A DNA stretch of 64,000 nucleotides from an uncultured Roseovarius sp. (GTDB taxonomy: Bacteria; Pseudomonadota; Alphaproteobacteria; Rhodobacterales; Rhodobacteraceae), in the NCBI RefSeq assembly GCF_947259555.1, contig NZ_CAMYMD010000066.1, positions 48,679 through 112,678 on the forward strand, written 5' to 3'. The stretch's first letter is position 1; the number at the start of each line of letters is the position of its first letter. Made by a program: the position numbers and the translations under genes. Of this stretch, positions 39,089-48,245 are shown piece after piece. The notes under the pieces were generated by a model. It saw nothing but the letters and a program-made list of their open reading frames with translations, had not been told where the DNA came from and did not search any database.

Positions 39089-40492
39089 ATGGCCCTGACC
39101 GACAGCGGCGGCAGCTTTACCCAAGGCAATCTTTTCCGGCATGTGTCGGTGATGTCGTTCACGTCGAGCATCGGCTTGATGGCGATCTTTGCCGTCGATC
39201 TCATTGATATTGTGTTCATTTCAATGCTGGGCCGCGAGGAGCTGGCGGCGGCGGCGGGCTATGCCAGCACGATCATGTTCTTTGCCAGCGCGGTGAATAT
39301 CGGGCTTTCTATCGCGGCGGGTGCGCTGGTCGCGCGCGCCGAGGGCAAGAGAGATCGGGTTGCCGCGCGCGAATACGCCACAAGCTCGGCGGTGATCGCG
39401 ATTGCGGTGGGGCTGCTGCTGCCGGTGCTGGCCTTGCCGTTTCTGGGTGAGATCCTCGCCTTGATCGGCGCAAAGGGCAGCATGGCCGACATGGCGGCAG
39501 ACTATCTCTGGATCATCTTGCCAACGACATTCGTATCCGGCTTGTCAATGGTGGCGGTCGCGGTCCTGCGCTCTTACGGCGATGCGCGGGGGGCGATGTA
39601 TCCGGCTTTGCTGGGCGGTGGCGTCAACGCGGTGGCCGACCCCATATTCATTTTCGCTCTTGGCATGGGATTGAATGGCGCTGCGGTCGCCACCGTTCTC
39701 GCGCGTCTCGCCACCATGGTACTGGCGCTCGGACTGGCTGTTGGCAAGTACAACGCGTTTGCGCGCCCACGGCCGCACTGCGTCGCACGTGACTTTCGCG
39801 ATACCGCCGAGATCGCGATGCCTGCGGTAATGGGCACGGTCGCAACGCCGGTCGGCACCGCGATCGTGATGCGTGAGATGGCCAAATACGGTGCCGATGC
39901 GGTCGCCGCTCTGGCGGTGATCAATCGTCTGGTGCCGGTAGTGTTTGCGGTCGTTCTGGCGCTCTCCGGTGCGATCGGGCCGATCTTCGGGCAAAACTTT
40001 GGGGCAGGGCGGATGGACAGGGTTTACGAGGCCCTGCTCGACGGGCTCAAGTTTCTTGCAGTTTATGTCCTGGCCATGTCTGCGCTGCTCTTCTTGCTGC
40101 GGGCACCGATTGCGGATGCGTTCGATGCCACGGAGCAGATGCGTGGATTGCTCTATCTCTATCTCGGGCCGCTGGCGCTGGCCTCGTTCTTCAACGGCAC
40201 GATCTTTGTCGCCAATGCGTCGTTCGACAATCTCGGCCATCCGGGCTATTCAACCGGCGTGAACTGGGCGCGCAATACCTTGGGGACGTGGCCCTTTGCC
40301 ATTGCCTTCGGGGCGCTTTGGGGCGCTCAGGGCGTCTTGGTGGGACAGGCTGTAGGCGGGGCGCTGTTCGCGGCCATTGCGGCATGGCTGAGCCTTCGGG
40401 TTATAGAGTCGCCTTGCCGCGATCCGTTACAAGCGCATTTCACGTGCCCGGACCAACGCATGCAGGTGATGGCCAACCGCAGCTATCGGTAA
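39089..40492 (+). CDS. MATE-family multidrug/metabolite exporter
   Basis: 467 residues with about 12 hydrophobic segments in two homologous halves (FTSSIGLMAIFAVDLIDIVF; AVIAIAVGLLLPVLALPFLG; second half from DTAEIAMPAVMGTVATPVGT). This matches the NorM/DinF MATE family, which extrudes cationic compounds using Na+ or H+. ATG 39089 is chosen because AAAAGG is 8 nt upstream; an ATG at 39083 is too close to it. Confidence 0.9.
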   Translation: MALTDSGGSFTQGNLFRHVSVMSFTSSIGLMAIFAVDLIDIVFISMLGREELAAAAGYASTIMFFASAVNIGLSIAAGALVARAEGKRDRVAAREYATSSAVIAIAVGLLLPVLALPFLGEILALIGAKGSMADMAADYLWIILPTTFVSGLSMVAVAVLRSYGDARGAMYPALLGGGVNAVADPIFIFALGMGLNGAAVATVLARLATMVLALGLAVGKYNAFARPRPHCVARDFRDTAEIAMPAVMGTVATPVGTAIVMREMAKYGADAVAALAVINRLVPVVFAVVLALSGAIGPIFGQNFGAGRMDRVYEALLDGLKFLAVYVLAMSALLFLLRAPIADAFDATEQMRGLLYLYLGPLALASFFNGTIFVANASFDNLGHPGYSTGVNWARNTLGTWPFAIAFGALWGAQGVLVGQAVGGALFAAIAAWLSLRVIESPCRDPLQAHFTCPDQRMQVMANRSYR

Positions 40493-40518
40493 GCACTTTC
40501 AGGCACATCTAAATATCG

Positions 40519-40534
40519 CATAATCAGTATTATG
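40519..40534. repeat. AT-rich inverted repeat upstream of aroQ
   Basis: CATAAT-CAGT-ATTATG, six-base arms, in an AT-rich stretch 237 bp before aroQ. It could be an operator. The rest of the gap 40493-40770 shows no gene. Confidence 0.3.
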
Positions 40535-40770
40535 TTAAGTATAATATTTGCGTATGAACGCGGCTCTTCTGGTAAATCCCTTTGTTTACCGATGTTAACC
40601 GTGCAAAGCTCACCTCTGGCTTAAATGTCGTTGCTTAGGCTTGATCTGAACTCTGAGTGATATCAGGGACGCACGATAGCATTGTTACGGTTACGCCCGC
40701 TATTCCGGACAATCCAGTGACTCGACTCGCAAAGGAATTGCAGTTTAAGAGAAAGCTTCAGGAGAAGAAA

Positions 40771-41214
40771 ATGACCGCAATTCTATTTTTGAACGGCCCG
40801 AATCTTAACCTCCTCGGCACGCGTCAGCCCGAGGTTTACGGACATACCACGCTTGGCGATATCGAGCAGATGTGCCGTGCTCATGCCGCACCAAAAGACG
40901 TGCGCATTGGCTTTGAGCAAAGCAATCACGAAGGTGCCCTGATTGATGCCATCCACGCCGCACGCGATCAATATGATGGTATCGTCCTCAATGCCGGTGC
41001 CTACACGCACAGCTCTGTCGCGTTGATGGATGCCATTACGTCTGCTGCCGTGCCGACCATTGAGTTACACCTCTCAAACGTGCATGCACGCGAAGAATTC
41101 CGCCATCACTCCTACATCGCCCGGGTTGCTGTCGGGGTGATTTGCGGCTTTGGCGCGCATGGCTACGTTCTGGCTCTCGATGCGATACTGGCGCATCTGG
41201 CGAGGCGCGGATGA
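40771..41214 (+). CDS. aroQ: Type II 3-dehydroquinate dehydratase
   Basis: Third step of the shikimate pathway. 147 residues: LFLNGPNLNLLGTRQPEVYG at the N-terminus with the catalytic Tyr following, QSNHEGALIDAIHAA, VLNAGAYTHSSVALMDAI and VPTIELHLSNVHAREEFRHH with the catalytic His. AGGAG lies 8 nt upstream of ATG 40771. The last bases overlap the luxR-type gene (ATGA), an unusual partner; accB/accC often follow aroQ in relatives. Confidence 0.95.
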   Translation: MTAILFLNGPNLNLLGTRQPEVYGHTTLGDIEQMCRAHAAPKDVRIGFEQSNHEGALIDAIHAARDQYDGIVLNAGAYTHSSVALMDAITSAAVPTIELHLSNVHAREEFRHHSYIARVAVGVICGFGAHGYVLALDAILAHLARRG

Positions 41215-41966
41215 TTGACCCCGTACAGATCAACGCGTTGCTCAACGTCGCCACCATAGAAGAACTCTGGGATCTTCACACACGTCAGATGGCGGCGTTC
41301 GGTTTTGACAGGTTGATCTACGGCTATACCCGCTACCGTACCGCGACGTCGCTTGGCGACCCGGACGATTTTGTATTGCTGAGCAATCATTGCCACACCT
41401 ACACGGATGCTTTTGTTGGCGATGGATTATATTTTGATGCGCCGATGGTCCGCTGGGCGCTTGAGAATGACGGCGCGTGCTCGTGGTCTGTGCTGCACCA
41501 ACTGATAAACGACGGCGCGTTGAGCGCGAAAGAGCGAAAGGTCGTCGACTTCAATCTCTCGCATGAGGTCACGGCGGGCTACTCGATCAGCTTCAAATCC
41601 GTCAGCCCGCGCGCCAAGGGTGCCATCGCCCTGACCGCTCGGCCCGGCATGTCGCAGGCCGATGTCGATGCGCTCTGGCAGCATTCGGGCGAAGAGATCA
41701 CCGCGCTCAACAATCTCGTGCATCTGCGCATCCTGTCCCTGCCCTATACCGGGCCCGGCCGCGCGCTCACGTCAAGGCAGCGCGAGGTTTTGGGCTGGGT
41801 CGGCGATGGCAAGACCGTGCAGGACATCGCCCTCTTGATGGGGTTGACCACCGCGACCGTGGAAAAACACCTGCGCCTCGCGCGCCAGGCGCTCTGTGTC
41901 GAAACAACCGCGCAAGCGATTTTGAAAGTTGCTTTCCAGAATCAGATCTTCATTCTGGATCACTAA
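41211..41966 (+). CDS. LuxR-family regulator with autoinducer-binding domain (LuxR solo in this window)
   Basis: 251 residues. N-terminal autoinducer-binding-type domain, about 10-165: FDRLIYGYTRY, then YFDAPMVRWALENDGACSW, which retains the Asp-Pro and downstream Trp of AHL-binding pockets. C-terminal LuxR helix-turn-helix, about 185-245: LTSRQREVLGWVGDGKTVQD, IALLMGLTTATVEKHLRLAR. No luxI synthase is present in the window. Translationally coupled to aroQ through a 4-base overlap. Confidence 0.9.
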   Translation: MIDPVQINALLNVATIEELWDLHTRQMAAFGFDRLIYGYTRYRTATSLGDPDDFVLLSNHCHTYTDAFVGDGLYFDAPMVRWALENDGACSWSVLHQLINDGALSAKERKVVDFNLSHEVTAGYSISFKSVSPRAKGAIALTARPGMSQADVDALWQHSGEEITALNNLVHLRILSLPYTGPGRALTSRQREVLGWVGDGKTVQDIALLMGLTTATVEKHLRLARQALCVETTAQAILKVAFQNQIFILDH

Positions 41967-41970
41967 ACAT

Positions 41971-42181
41971 AATTATTGTTTCAATAATTTATGCGATGGT
42001 ATGGAATCCCGTACTTTCGTGACCTGACGTAAAGTAGCAATATATCACTGTTCCGTGAGTGGTGGCTTTTAAGCCTGGGAGCATGGGGGTGGCATTATCT
42101 TTCTATTGCGTTGGATAACACGTTATCCCCTCCGGTTTTTCCGGATGCTGGCCGCTGACCCCTATTCATCGGGGTCAGCGG
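41971..42181 (+). other. Gene-free 376-bp spacer with several inverted repeats
   Basis: Between the luxR-type gene and tsf (41967-42342) I see no coding region. It holds AATTATTG-TTT-CAATAATT (41971-41989), GGATAAC-AC-GTTATCC (42113-42128) and CCGCTGACCCC-8 bases-GGGGTCAGCGG (42152-42181). The run of structures ending in terminators leaves room for a small RNA, but I find no clear promoter. Confidence 0.4.
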
Positions 42182-42231
42182 TTGGCGCTGTCTGACCGGC
42201 GTTTCATCCCCAATTGGCGACCGGTCGATCA

Positions 42232-42264
42232 AGCGGTGCCCCCCGACGGGAGGCACCGCTTTTT
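42232..42264 (+). terminator. Rho-independent terminator, plus strand
   Basis: AGCGGTGCC, an 11-base loop and GGCACCGCT followed by TTTT. It would end transcripts from the aroQ-luxR side or from the spacer itself. Confidence 0.75.
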
Positions 42265-42284
42265 CCATTTTGCCCCGCTGCACG

Positions 42285-42311
42285 AAAAAGGGCGCCCCCG
42301 AGAGGACGCCC
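42285..42311 (-). terminator. Rho-independent terminator of rpsB-tsf
   Basis: On the minus strand GGGCGTCC and GGGCGCCC (one G-T pair) form a stem followed by TTTTT, 32 bp after the tsf stop. Confidence 0.8.
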
Positions 42312-42342
42312 CAATACGCGGGTCTGATACGGGACCGTCAGA

Positions 42343-43215
42343 TCAGCTTTGAGCGACCTTGGCCACCTCGGCGGCAAAGTCTTCTTCTTGCTTCTCGATC
42401 CCCTCACCCACTGCGAGCCGCACGAAACCAGTGATTTCGGTGCCGGCGTCCTTGGCTGCCGCCTCGACGGTCAGGTCGGGATTCATTACGAACGACTGGC
42501 CCAAAAGCGTGACCTCGGACATGAATTTCTTCATGCGGCCCTTGATCATGTTCTCGATGATGTTCTCGGGCTTGCCGGATTCGCGGGCGATGTCCATCTG
42601 GACCTGACGCTCTTTTTCGACCACGGCCTGATCAAGATCAGCCTCGTTCAGAGCGGCCGGGTTGGTGGCAGCGATATGCATGGCCACCTGACGGGCAAAG
42701 GCCGCGTCGCCGTTGAACGCCACAAGGACGCCGATCTTGCCCATGCCGTCACCGGCGGCATTGTGAACATAGGATACCACGGCCCCGCCTTCGATGCCGG
42801 CCATGCGACGCAGCGACATGTTCTCGCCAATGGTTGCGATCTTATCGGTGATCGTGTCGGCGACGCTCTTGCCGCCGAGATCGGCGGCGTTCAGAGCGTC
42901 AATATCGTCTGCATTCAGCGCGGCATCGGCGATTTGCGAGACCATCGTCTGGAAATCGGCGTTCTTGGCAACAAAGTCGGTCTCGGCATTCACCTCGACC
43001 GCGACGCCCTTGCCACCCTCGACCTTGACGGCCACCAGACCCTCGGCCGCCGTGCGGCCCGATTTCTTGGCAGCTTTTGCAAGCCCCTTGGTCCGCAGCC
43101 AGTCAACTGCGGCCTCCATGTCGCCGCCGGTCTCGGTCAGCGCCTTTTTTGCGTCCATCATGCCTGCGCCCGTGCTGTCGCGCAGTTCTTTTACCATTGC
43201 AGCTGTGATCGCCAT
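42343..43215 (-). CDS. tsf: Translation elongation factor Ts
   Basis: 290 residues; nucleotide-exchange factor for EF-Tu. The signature [20 protein letters not shown] lies at the N-terminus, followed by [19 protein letters not shown] and [18 protein letters not shown] 43215 gives the conserved [11 protein letters not shown] start; the longer frame from 43236 is rejected. Second gene of the rpsB-tsf operon. Confidence 0.97.
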   Translation of the reverse strand: MAITAAMVKELRDSTGAGMMDAKKALTETGGDMEAAVDWLRTKGLAKAAKKSGRTAAEGLVAVKVEGGKGVAVEVNAETDFVAKNADFQTMVSQIADAALNADDIDALNAADLGGKSVADTITDKIATIGENMSLRRMAGIEGGAVVSYVHNAAGDGMGKIGVLVAFNGDAAFARQVAMHIAATNPAALNEADLDQAVVEKERQVQMDIARESGKPENIIENMIKGRMKKFMSEVTLLGQSFVMNPDLTVEAAAKDAGTEITGFVRLAVGEGIEKQEEDFAAEVAKVAQS

Positions 43216-43291
43216 GCCGGCTCTCCTCAAATTCAATTCATGTATCGGGGGCGGGTTACCCCTGCCCCCGTGTCAGTTTCATGACGTGGCT

Positions 43292-44080
43292 TCAGCTTTC
43301 GGCGGGCGCTGCCTCTGCGGGAGCCTCTTCAGAGATTGCTTCCTCGCCGGGGGCCTCTTCGAGCGCACCGAGGTCGATGCCTGCCGCGCCCATCTGGGCC
43401 GTCATGCCGTCAAGCGCCGCGCGGCTGACGAGATCGCAATAAAGCGCGATGGCGCGCGCCGCGTCGTCATTGCCCGGAATGATATAGTCGATGCCGTCGG
43501 GCGAGCAGTTGGTGTCGACCACGGCCACGACCGGAATGCCCAGCTTGTTGGCCTCGGCCACGGCAAGCGCCTCTTTCTTGACGTCGATGACAAAGAGCAT
43601 GTCCGGCACGCCGCCCATTTCGCGGATGCCGCCAAGGCTCGCCTGGAGCTTCTCCTGGTCGCGCTCGATGCCGAGACGCTCTTTCTTGGTGAGGCCTTCG
43701 CCGCCCGCTTCGAGGATCTCGTCGATCTGCTTGAGGCGCTGGATGGATTTGGACACGGTCTGCCAGTTGGTCAGCGTGCCGCCGAGCCAGCGGTGATTCA
43801 TGTAATACTGGGCGCATTTCTCGGCGGCTTCGGCCACCGGCTGCGCGGCCTGCCGCTTGGTGCCGACAAAGAGGATGCGGCCGTTCTTGGCGACGCATTC
43901 ACGGATCGCGTTCAGCGCCGCGTCGAGCATCGGCACGGTCTGCGTCAGGTCCATGATGTGGATGCCATTGCGCGCGCCATAAATGAATTCGCCCATACGG
44001 GGATTCCAACGCTGCGTCTGGTGGCCAAAGTGAACGCCAGCTTCCAAGAGCTGACGCATGGAGAACTCGGGAAGAGCCAT
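43292..44080 (-). CDS. rpsB: 30S ribosomal protein S2
   Basis: 262 residues. [71 protein letters not shown] and [19 protein letters not shown] are all S2 signatures. A short Ala/Glu-rich tail extends the C-terminus, as is common in alphaproteobacteria. First gene of the operon with tsf, 76 bp upstream of it. Confidence 0.98.
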   Translation of the reverse strand: MALPEFSMRQLLEAGVHFGHQTQRWNPRMGEFIYGARNGIHIMDLTQTVPMLDAALNAIRECVAKNGRILFVGTKRQAAQPVAEAAEKCAQYYMNHRWLGGTLTNWQTVSKSIQRLKQIDEILEAGGEGLTKKERLGIERDQEKLQASLGGIREMGGVPDMLFVIDVKKEALAVAEANKLGIPVVAVVDTNCSPDGIDYIIPGNDDAARAIALYCDLVSRAALDGMTAQMGAAGIDLGALEEAPGEEAISEEAPAEAAPAES

Positions 44081-44204
44081 GTCTCGTTTCCTTTTCCGGT
44101 TTGCGCCTTGGCACGGGGTGAGAAGCGAAATGCTTCAACCGGTGGACTTCAACGGGGATGTCTCCCCCGTCAGCCCGCCCATACCTGCGGATTTCAGTGC
44201 CGCG

Positions 44205-44233
44205 CGTATAACGCTCCTGTTGCCTTGACACAA
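44205..44233 (-). promoter_or_regulatory. Putative vegetative promoter of rpsB-tsf
   Basis: Minus strand: TTGTGT (44233 to 44228), a 17-base spacer and TATACG (44210 to 44205). The implied 5' leader of about 120 nt before rpsB could carry autoregulatory structure; none is recognised. Confidence 0.5.
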
Positions 44234-44354
44234 GAGCCGTGACACGGCTTTTTGCAGGGCTCTTCGGAGTGGGGTCCACATGGCCCTCCACATGGCCCAT
44301 TGTGAGCGCGGTCGATTATGCCTAGATAGCGGCATGGCTGCCGATGGAAAGCAG

Positions 44355-45047
44355 ATGAACACGCCCTTTGACGACTTGCCCCCACCGCCCAAGAAGCCCA
44401 CCCGTTTCGGCGGGCTTCGGACCAGTTTTCTGACCGGTCTGGTGGTGATCGCGCCGGTCGGTCTGACGATCTGGCTGATGTGGACGCTGATCGGCTGGGT
44501 CGACGGGTTCGTGCTGCCGCTCATTCCGGCGCATTACCAGCCCGAGCGCTATATCGGCATCAACCTGCGCGGTGTCGGCGTGGTGATCTTTCTGATCTTC
44601 ACGGTGCTGGTCGGCTGGGTCGCCAAGGGTCTGATCGGGCGGTCGCTCATCCGCTTCGCGGAATCGCTGGTCAACCGGATGCCGGTGGTGCGCTCGATCT
44701 ATTCGGGCGTCAAGCAGATCGCCGAAACGGTCTTTGCCCAGACCGAGAGCAATTTCGAGAGAGCCTGCCTGGTGCAATATCCGCGCAAGGATATCTGGGC
44801 GGTGGGCTTCATCTCGACCGAGGCGAAGGGCGAGATCAACCAGAAGGCAGAGACCGGCAGCGACCTGCTCAGCGTCTTCGTGCCCACCACGCCCAACCCG
44901 ACCAGCGGCTTTTTGCTGTTCTTCCCGCGCGAGGACGTGATTGAGTTGGACATGAGCATCGAAGACGCGGCCAAGCTGGTGATTTCGGCGGGGCTTGTCT
45001 ATCCGGGCCAGAAAAAGCCCGAGGAGATGCGCAAGAAGGCGGGCTGA
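44355..45047 (+). CDS. DUF502-family membrane protein
   Basis: 230 residues. Two N-terminal hydrophobic helices, RTSFLTGLVVIAPVGLTIWL and GVVIFLIFTVLVGWVAKGLI, precede the conserved soluble region RMPVVRSIYSGVKQIAETVF, ACLVQYPRKDIWAVGFISTE and FVPTTPNPTSGFLLFFPRED, diagnostic of DUF502. Molecular function is unknown. ATG 44355 with GGAAAG upstream is chosen; in-frame ATGs at 44280 and 44334 are alternatives. Confidence 0.88.
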   Translation: MNTPFDDLPPPPKKPTRFGGLRTSFLTGLVVIAPVGLTIWLMWTLIGWVDGFVLPLIPAHYQPERYIGINLRGVGVVIFLIFTVLVGWVAKGLIGRSLIRFAESLVNRMPVVRSIYSGVKQIAETVFAQTESNFERACLVQYPRKDIWAVGFISTEAKGEINQKAETGSDLLSVFVPTTPNPTSGFLLFFPREDVIELDMSIEDAAKLVISAGLVYPGQKKPEEMRKKAG

Positions 45048-45144
45048 TGGGCGGCGGGAAGGCTGGCCTTGAGTGGACCTTGTACCCCGCAGAAGGTGCC
45101 GCGCGGTCGCAGGGCCGGGGACTGGCGATGCAACGTTAGATGCG

Positions 45145-45290
45145 CGCACTTTATCTTAGCCAAGTCATACAAAATTCAACACGTTGCATGCCCTATCATA
45201 TCGCCAGGCCGCGGGACGGCGTCATGCCGGAGGCATGCCTCTGGCATGACGATCGCGCGGCACCTTCGGTGCTATTCGCGCGGGAGGCTC
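45145..45290 (+). repeat. Dispersed intergenic repeat, copy C
   Basis: Begins with CTTTATCTTAGCCAAG (compare CTTTATCTCTGCCAAG in copy B) and contains the hairpin core GTCATGCC (45221-45228)/GGCATGAC (45243-45250), nearly identical to copy A at 7713-7742. It lies between DUF502 and bdhA, downstream of both. Confidence 0.7.
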
Positions 45291-45330
45291 GGATGTCCAA
45301 TCAAGGCCACTCTCTCCTCTGCCCCGGCCC

Positions 45331-46104
45331 TTACAGCGCCGTCCAGCCGCCATCGACGCTGATCGTCGTGCCGGTGATCTGCGCCGCCGCGTCCGAACAC
45401 AGGAACAGCGCCGTGCCGCCCAATTGCTCGGTGGTGGCAAACTCCTTCGACGGCTGACGCTCCAGCATGACCTTCTCGATCACCTCGTCGCGGTCCATGC
45501 CGTATTTCTCCATAGTGTCGGGGATCTGCGATTCCACCAGCGGGGTCAGCACATAGCCTGGGCAGATGGCATTCGCGGTGATCGGCTCTTTCGCGGTCTC
45601 CAGCGCCACGACCTTGGTCATGCCGACGATGCCATGCTTGGCCGCCACATAGGCCGATTTGAACGGGCTCGCGGTCAGGCCATGCGCCGAGGCGATGTTG
45701 ATCACCCGGCCCCAGCCCGCCTTGCGCATCATCGGCAGCGCGGCGGCGGTGGTGTGATAGGCGGAATTGAGGTTGATCGCGATGATCGCGTTCCACTTGT
45801 CTGTCGGAAACTCGTCGATCGGGGCGACGTGCTGAATGCCGGCGTTGTTGATCAGGATATCGCAGGCCCCGGCCTTTTCGATTAGCGCGCGGCACTGGTC
45901 GCCGTCGGACATATCGGCCGAGATATAGCGCGCCTTGGTGCCGGTCTCGTCGGCGATTTTCTTGGCCAGCGCGTGATCCTCCTCCGAATCGGTAAAGGAG
46001 TTCAGAATCACTTCCACCCCGGCGCGCGCCAGTTCCCACGCGATGCCCAGCCCGATGCCGGAATTCGAGCCGGTGATGACAGCGGTTTTGCCTTTGACGC
46101 TCAT
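45331..46104 (-). CDS. bdhA: 3-hydroxybutyrate dehydrogenase
   Basis: 257-residue short-chain dehydrogenase interconverting 3-hydroxybutyrate and acetoacetate, usually in polyhydroxybutyrate/ketone-body turnover. NAD motif TAVITGSNSGIGLGIAWELA, LINNAGIQHVAPIDEFP, catalytic Ser/Tyr/Lys in VINIASAHGLTASPFKSAYVAAKHG, and the BdhA-typical NAICPGYVLTPLVESQIPD. ATG 46104 is the family start. A structured RNA element with terminator lies 93 nt upstream on the same strand and may be an attenuator for this gene. Confidence 0.93.
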   Translation of the reverse strand: MSVKGKTAVITGSNSGIGLGIAWELARAGVEVILNSFTDSEEDHALAKKIADETGTKARYISADMSDGDQCRALIEKAGACDILINNAGIQHVAPIDEFPTDKWNAIIAINLNSAYHTTAAALPMMRKAGWGRVINIASAHGLTASPFKSAYVAAKHGIVGMTKVVALETAKEPITANAICPGYVLTPLVESQIPDTMEKYGMDRDEVIEKVMLERQPSKEFATTEQLGGTALFLCSDAAAQITGTTISVDGGWTAL

Positions 46105-46197
46105 GCCTGTTCTCCCTTGTTTACACTGCACGCGCAGCATATGTGCCGCATCTGCGAATTGCACGGGGAATGACGATCACGAGGCTGGGAGCGGACC

Positions 46198-46273
46198 AAA
46201 AAAAACGCCCGCACGAGGCGGGCGTCAAGTTATTGAGGCAGGTTTCATACAGGCAAGAAACCTATCGAGCAGT
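46198..46273 (-). ncRNA. Candidate small RNA or attenuator leader upstream of bdhA
   Basis: Predicted transcript of about 75 nt on the minus strand. Stem 1 is AGGTTTC/GAAACCT (7 bp, 46240-46263, loop of 10). A terminator stem, ACGCCCGC/GCGGGCGT (8 bp, 46205-46225, loop of 5), runs into eight U residues (46205-46198). A promoter sits at the right distance upstream. It contains no open frame of note. It does not match a riboswitch class I can recognise. Confidence 0.55.
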
Positions 46274-46279
46274 GTCCCC

Positions 46280-46308
46280 TTTATAAGCAATCCTGCGCCT
46301 CGGGCCAA
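46280..46308 (-). promoter_or_regulatory. Putative sigma-70-type promoter of the bdhA-upstream RNA
   Basis: Minus strand: TTGGCC (46308 to 46303), 17 bases, TATAAA (46285 to 46280), then GGGGACA. Expected start near 46273. Confidence 0.5.
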
Positions 46309-46387
46309 GCTAAAAGTTTGAAAAGACGTGAATCCGCCTCTACGCTCTGCCCCTGACAAACAAGGATGATTGAGGATTGTCGCCAAA

Positions 46388-48217
46388 ATGAGATCAGAAT
46401 TTTTCCGTCTTGTCCGGGCCGGGCTTTGCGCGACGATCCTTGCAGGAACGGCCTCTCAGGCGCTCGGGGACCCCGCGCATGGCATAGCTATGTATGGTGA
46501 CCCGGCCCTGCCACCTGATTTTGTGTCCCTGCCCTATGCCAACCCGGATGCTCCCAAGGGTGGGCGCGTCGTCACCGGCAATGTCGGCGGGTTTGATTCG
46601 CTCAATCCGTTCATCCTGCGCGGCAGCCCGCCCTGGCAATTGGGGCATCTCACCCACGAGACCCTCCTGGGGCGATCCTGGGACGAGCCGTTCACGCTTT
46701 ACGGGCTTCTGGCCGAATCGGTCGAGACCGACGAGGCCCGCACATGGGTCGAGTTTACCCTGCGCGAGGTCGCCCGATTCTCCGATGGCAACCCGGTGAC
46801 GGTCGAGGATGTGATCTGGTCCTTCGAGACGTTGGGCACGCAAGGCCACCCGCGCTATCGCGGCTTCTGGTCCAAGGTGGACCGCATCGCGCAAACCGGG
46901 CCGCGCAAGATCCGGCTGGAGTTCAACGAGGCGGACCGCGAACTCGCCCTTCTGGCCGGTCTGCGCCCGATCCTGCAAAAGGCGCAATGGCAGGGCCGCG
47001 ACATCGCCGAGGCGGGGATCGAGGATATTCCCCTTGGAACCGGGCCTTATGTGGTCGAGGATTACGAGGTCAACCGCCACGTCACCCTGCGCCGCAACCC
47101 CGACTATTGGGGCCGCAACCTGTCGTTCCGGCGCGGCACCAACAATTTCGACGAGATCCGCATCGAGTTCTTCGGCGACGACACCGTGCTGAAAGAGGCG
47201 TTCAAGGCCGGGATCATCAGCTATGTGCGCGAGTTCAACGCCGAGGCCTGGGCCGAGGAATACGATTTTCCCGCAGTCGAGCGCGGCGATATCGTGAAAT
47301 CGGAAATCCCGCATCAGAAACCCTCGGGGATGACCGGATTCGTGATGAACACCCGCCGCGCGCCGCTCGATGACTGGCGCGTGCGCGAGGCGCTGATCAC
47401 CGCGTTCAATTTCGAGTATATCAACGACACGCTGACCGGCGGGCGGCAGCCGCGTATCACCTCGTATTTCTCCAATTCCGAACTGGGGATGGAGCACGGC
47501 CCCGCCTCCGGCCGCGTGCGCGAGTTGCTGGAGCCTTTTGCCGACACCCTGCCCCCCGGCGCGCTGGAGGGCTACAGCCTGCCCGAGGGCGACGGCACTG
47601 CGCGCAATCGCACCGCGCTGCGCCGGGCGGTGCGGCTCTTGGCGCAGGCAGGCTGGCAGGTCGAGGGCGGTCGGCTGGTCAACGCGCAAGGCACACCGCT
47701 GCGCCTCACGGTGCTCTTGCAGCAGGACGGGCTGATCGGTCAAGCCAGCGCGATGATGGATATCTACGCCCGCGCGCTCGACCGCTTGGGGATCGAGTTG
47801 CGGATCGAGATGACCGACAAGGCGCAATATGCCGAACGCGAGGCGCAATATGATTTCGACCTGACGATGATGCGCCGGTCGCTGTCGCTCAGCCCCGGCA
47901 ACGAACAGAGGTTCTACTGGGGGTCTGAGCACGCCGATCAACCCGGCAGTCGCAACTTGATGGGCATGAAGAGCCCCGCGGCAGAGGCAATGATCGACAC
48001 CATGCTCACCGCCAGAAATCGGAGCGACTTTGTGTCCGCGACGCGCGCACTGGACCGCGTTTTGACTTCCGGTCGATATGTCATCCCTATTCATCAATAC
48101 AGCGTTGGGCGTATTGCGCATAAGTCACAGTTGACATACCCGAAGAATGACCTGCCGGTCTATGGGGATGGTATTGGGTTTCTCCCCGAGGTATGGTGGA
48201 TGCAGGCAGAAGAATAA
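46388..48217 (+). CDS. Periplasmic peptide/solute-binding protein of an ABC transporter (SBP family 5, YejA-like)
   Basis: 609 residues with a signal peptide (MRSEFFRLVRAGLCATILAG ... SQALG). Family-5 solute-binding pattern: PYANPDAPKGGRVVTGNVGG FDSLNPF, LPLGTGPYVVEDYEVNRHVT-type text (IPLGTGPYVVEDYEVNRHVT), RRNPDYWGRNLSFRRG. It resembles YejA, which binds microcin C or oligopeptides. No permease or ATPase genes follow directly, so partners are elsewhere or it is an orphan. ATG 46388 is chosen; a TTG at 46370 has a better AAGGA and would add six residues. Confidence 0.88.
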   Translation: MRSEFFRLVRAGLCATILAGTASQALGDPAHGIAMYGDPALPPDFVSLPYANPDAPKGGRVVTGNVGGFDSLNPFILRGSPPWQLGHLTHETLLGRSWDEPFTLYGLLAESVETDEARTWVEFTLREVARFSDGNPVTVEDVIWSFETLGTQGHPRYRGFWSKVDRIAQTGPRKIRLEFNEADRELALLAGLRPILQKAQWQGRDIAEAGIEDIPLGTGPYVVEDYEVNRHVTLRRNPDYWGRNLSFRRGTNNFDEIRIEFFGDDTVLKEAFKAGIISYVREFNAEAWAEEYDFPAVERGDIVKSEIPHQKPSGMTGFVMNTRRAPLDDWRVREALITAFNFEYINDTLTGGRQPRITSYFSNSELGMEHGPASGRVRELLEPFADTLPPGALEGYSLPEGDGTARNRTALRRAVRLLAQAGWQVEGGRLVNAQGTPLRLTVLLQQDGLIGQASAMMDIYARALDRLGIELRIEMTDKAQYAEREAQYDFDLTMMRRSLSLSPGNEQRFYWGSEHADQPGSRNLMGMKSPAAEAMIDTMLTARNRSDFVSATRALDRVLTSGRYVIPIHQYSVGRIAHKSQLTYPKNDLPVYGDGIGFLPEVWWMQAEE

Positions 48218-48245
48218 AAACAGGCAACTAACCATAGGCAGGAGC

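Noticed and set aside
41211..41966. Complete quorum-sensing circuit
   Set aside because: Only a LuxR-type receptor is present; no LuxI-type synthase is found in the window.
44235..44253. Plus-strand hairpin AGCCG-TGACA-CGGCT with T-run, upstream of rpsB
   Set aside because: It looks like a terminator, but no plus-strand gene ends before it; it may be chance or part of the rpsB control region.
46394..48121. 575-codon frame antisense to the solute-binding protein
   Set aside because: Shadow; the plus strand carries a signal peptide and family-5 motifs.
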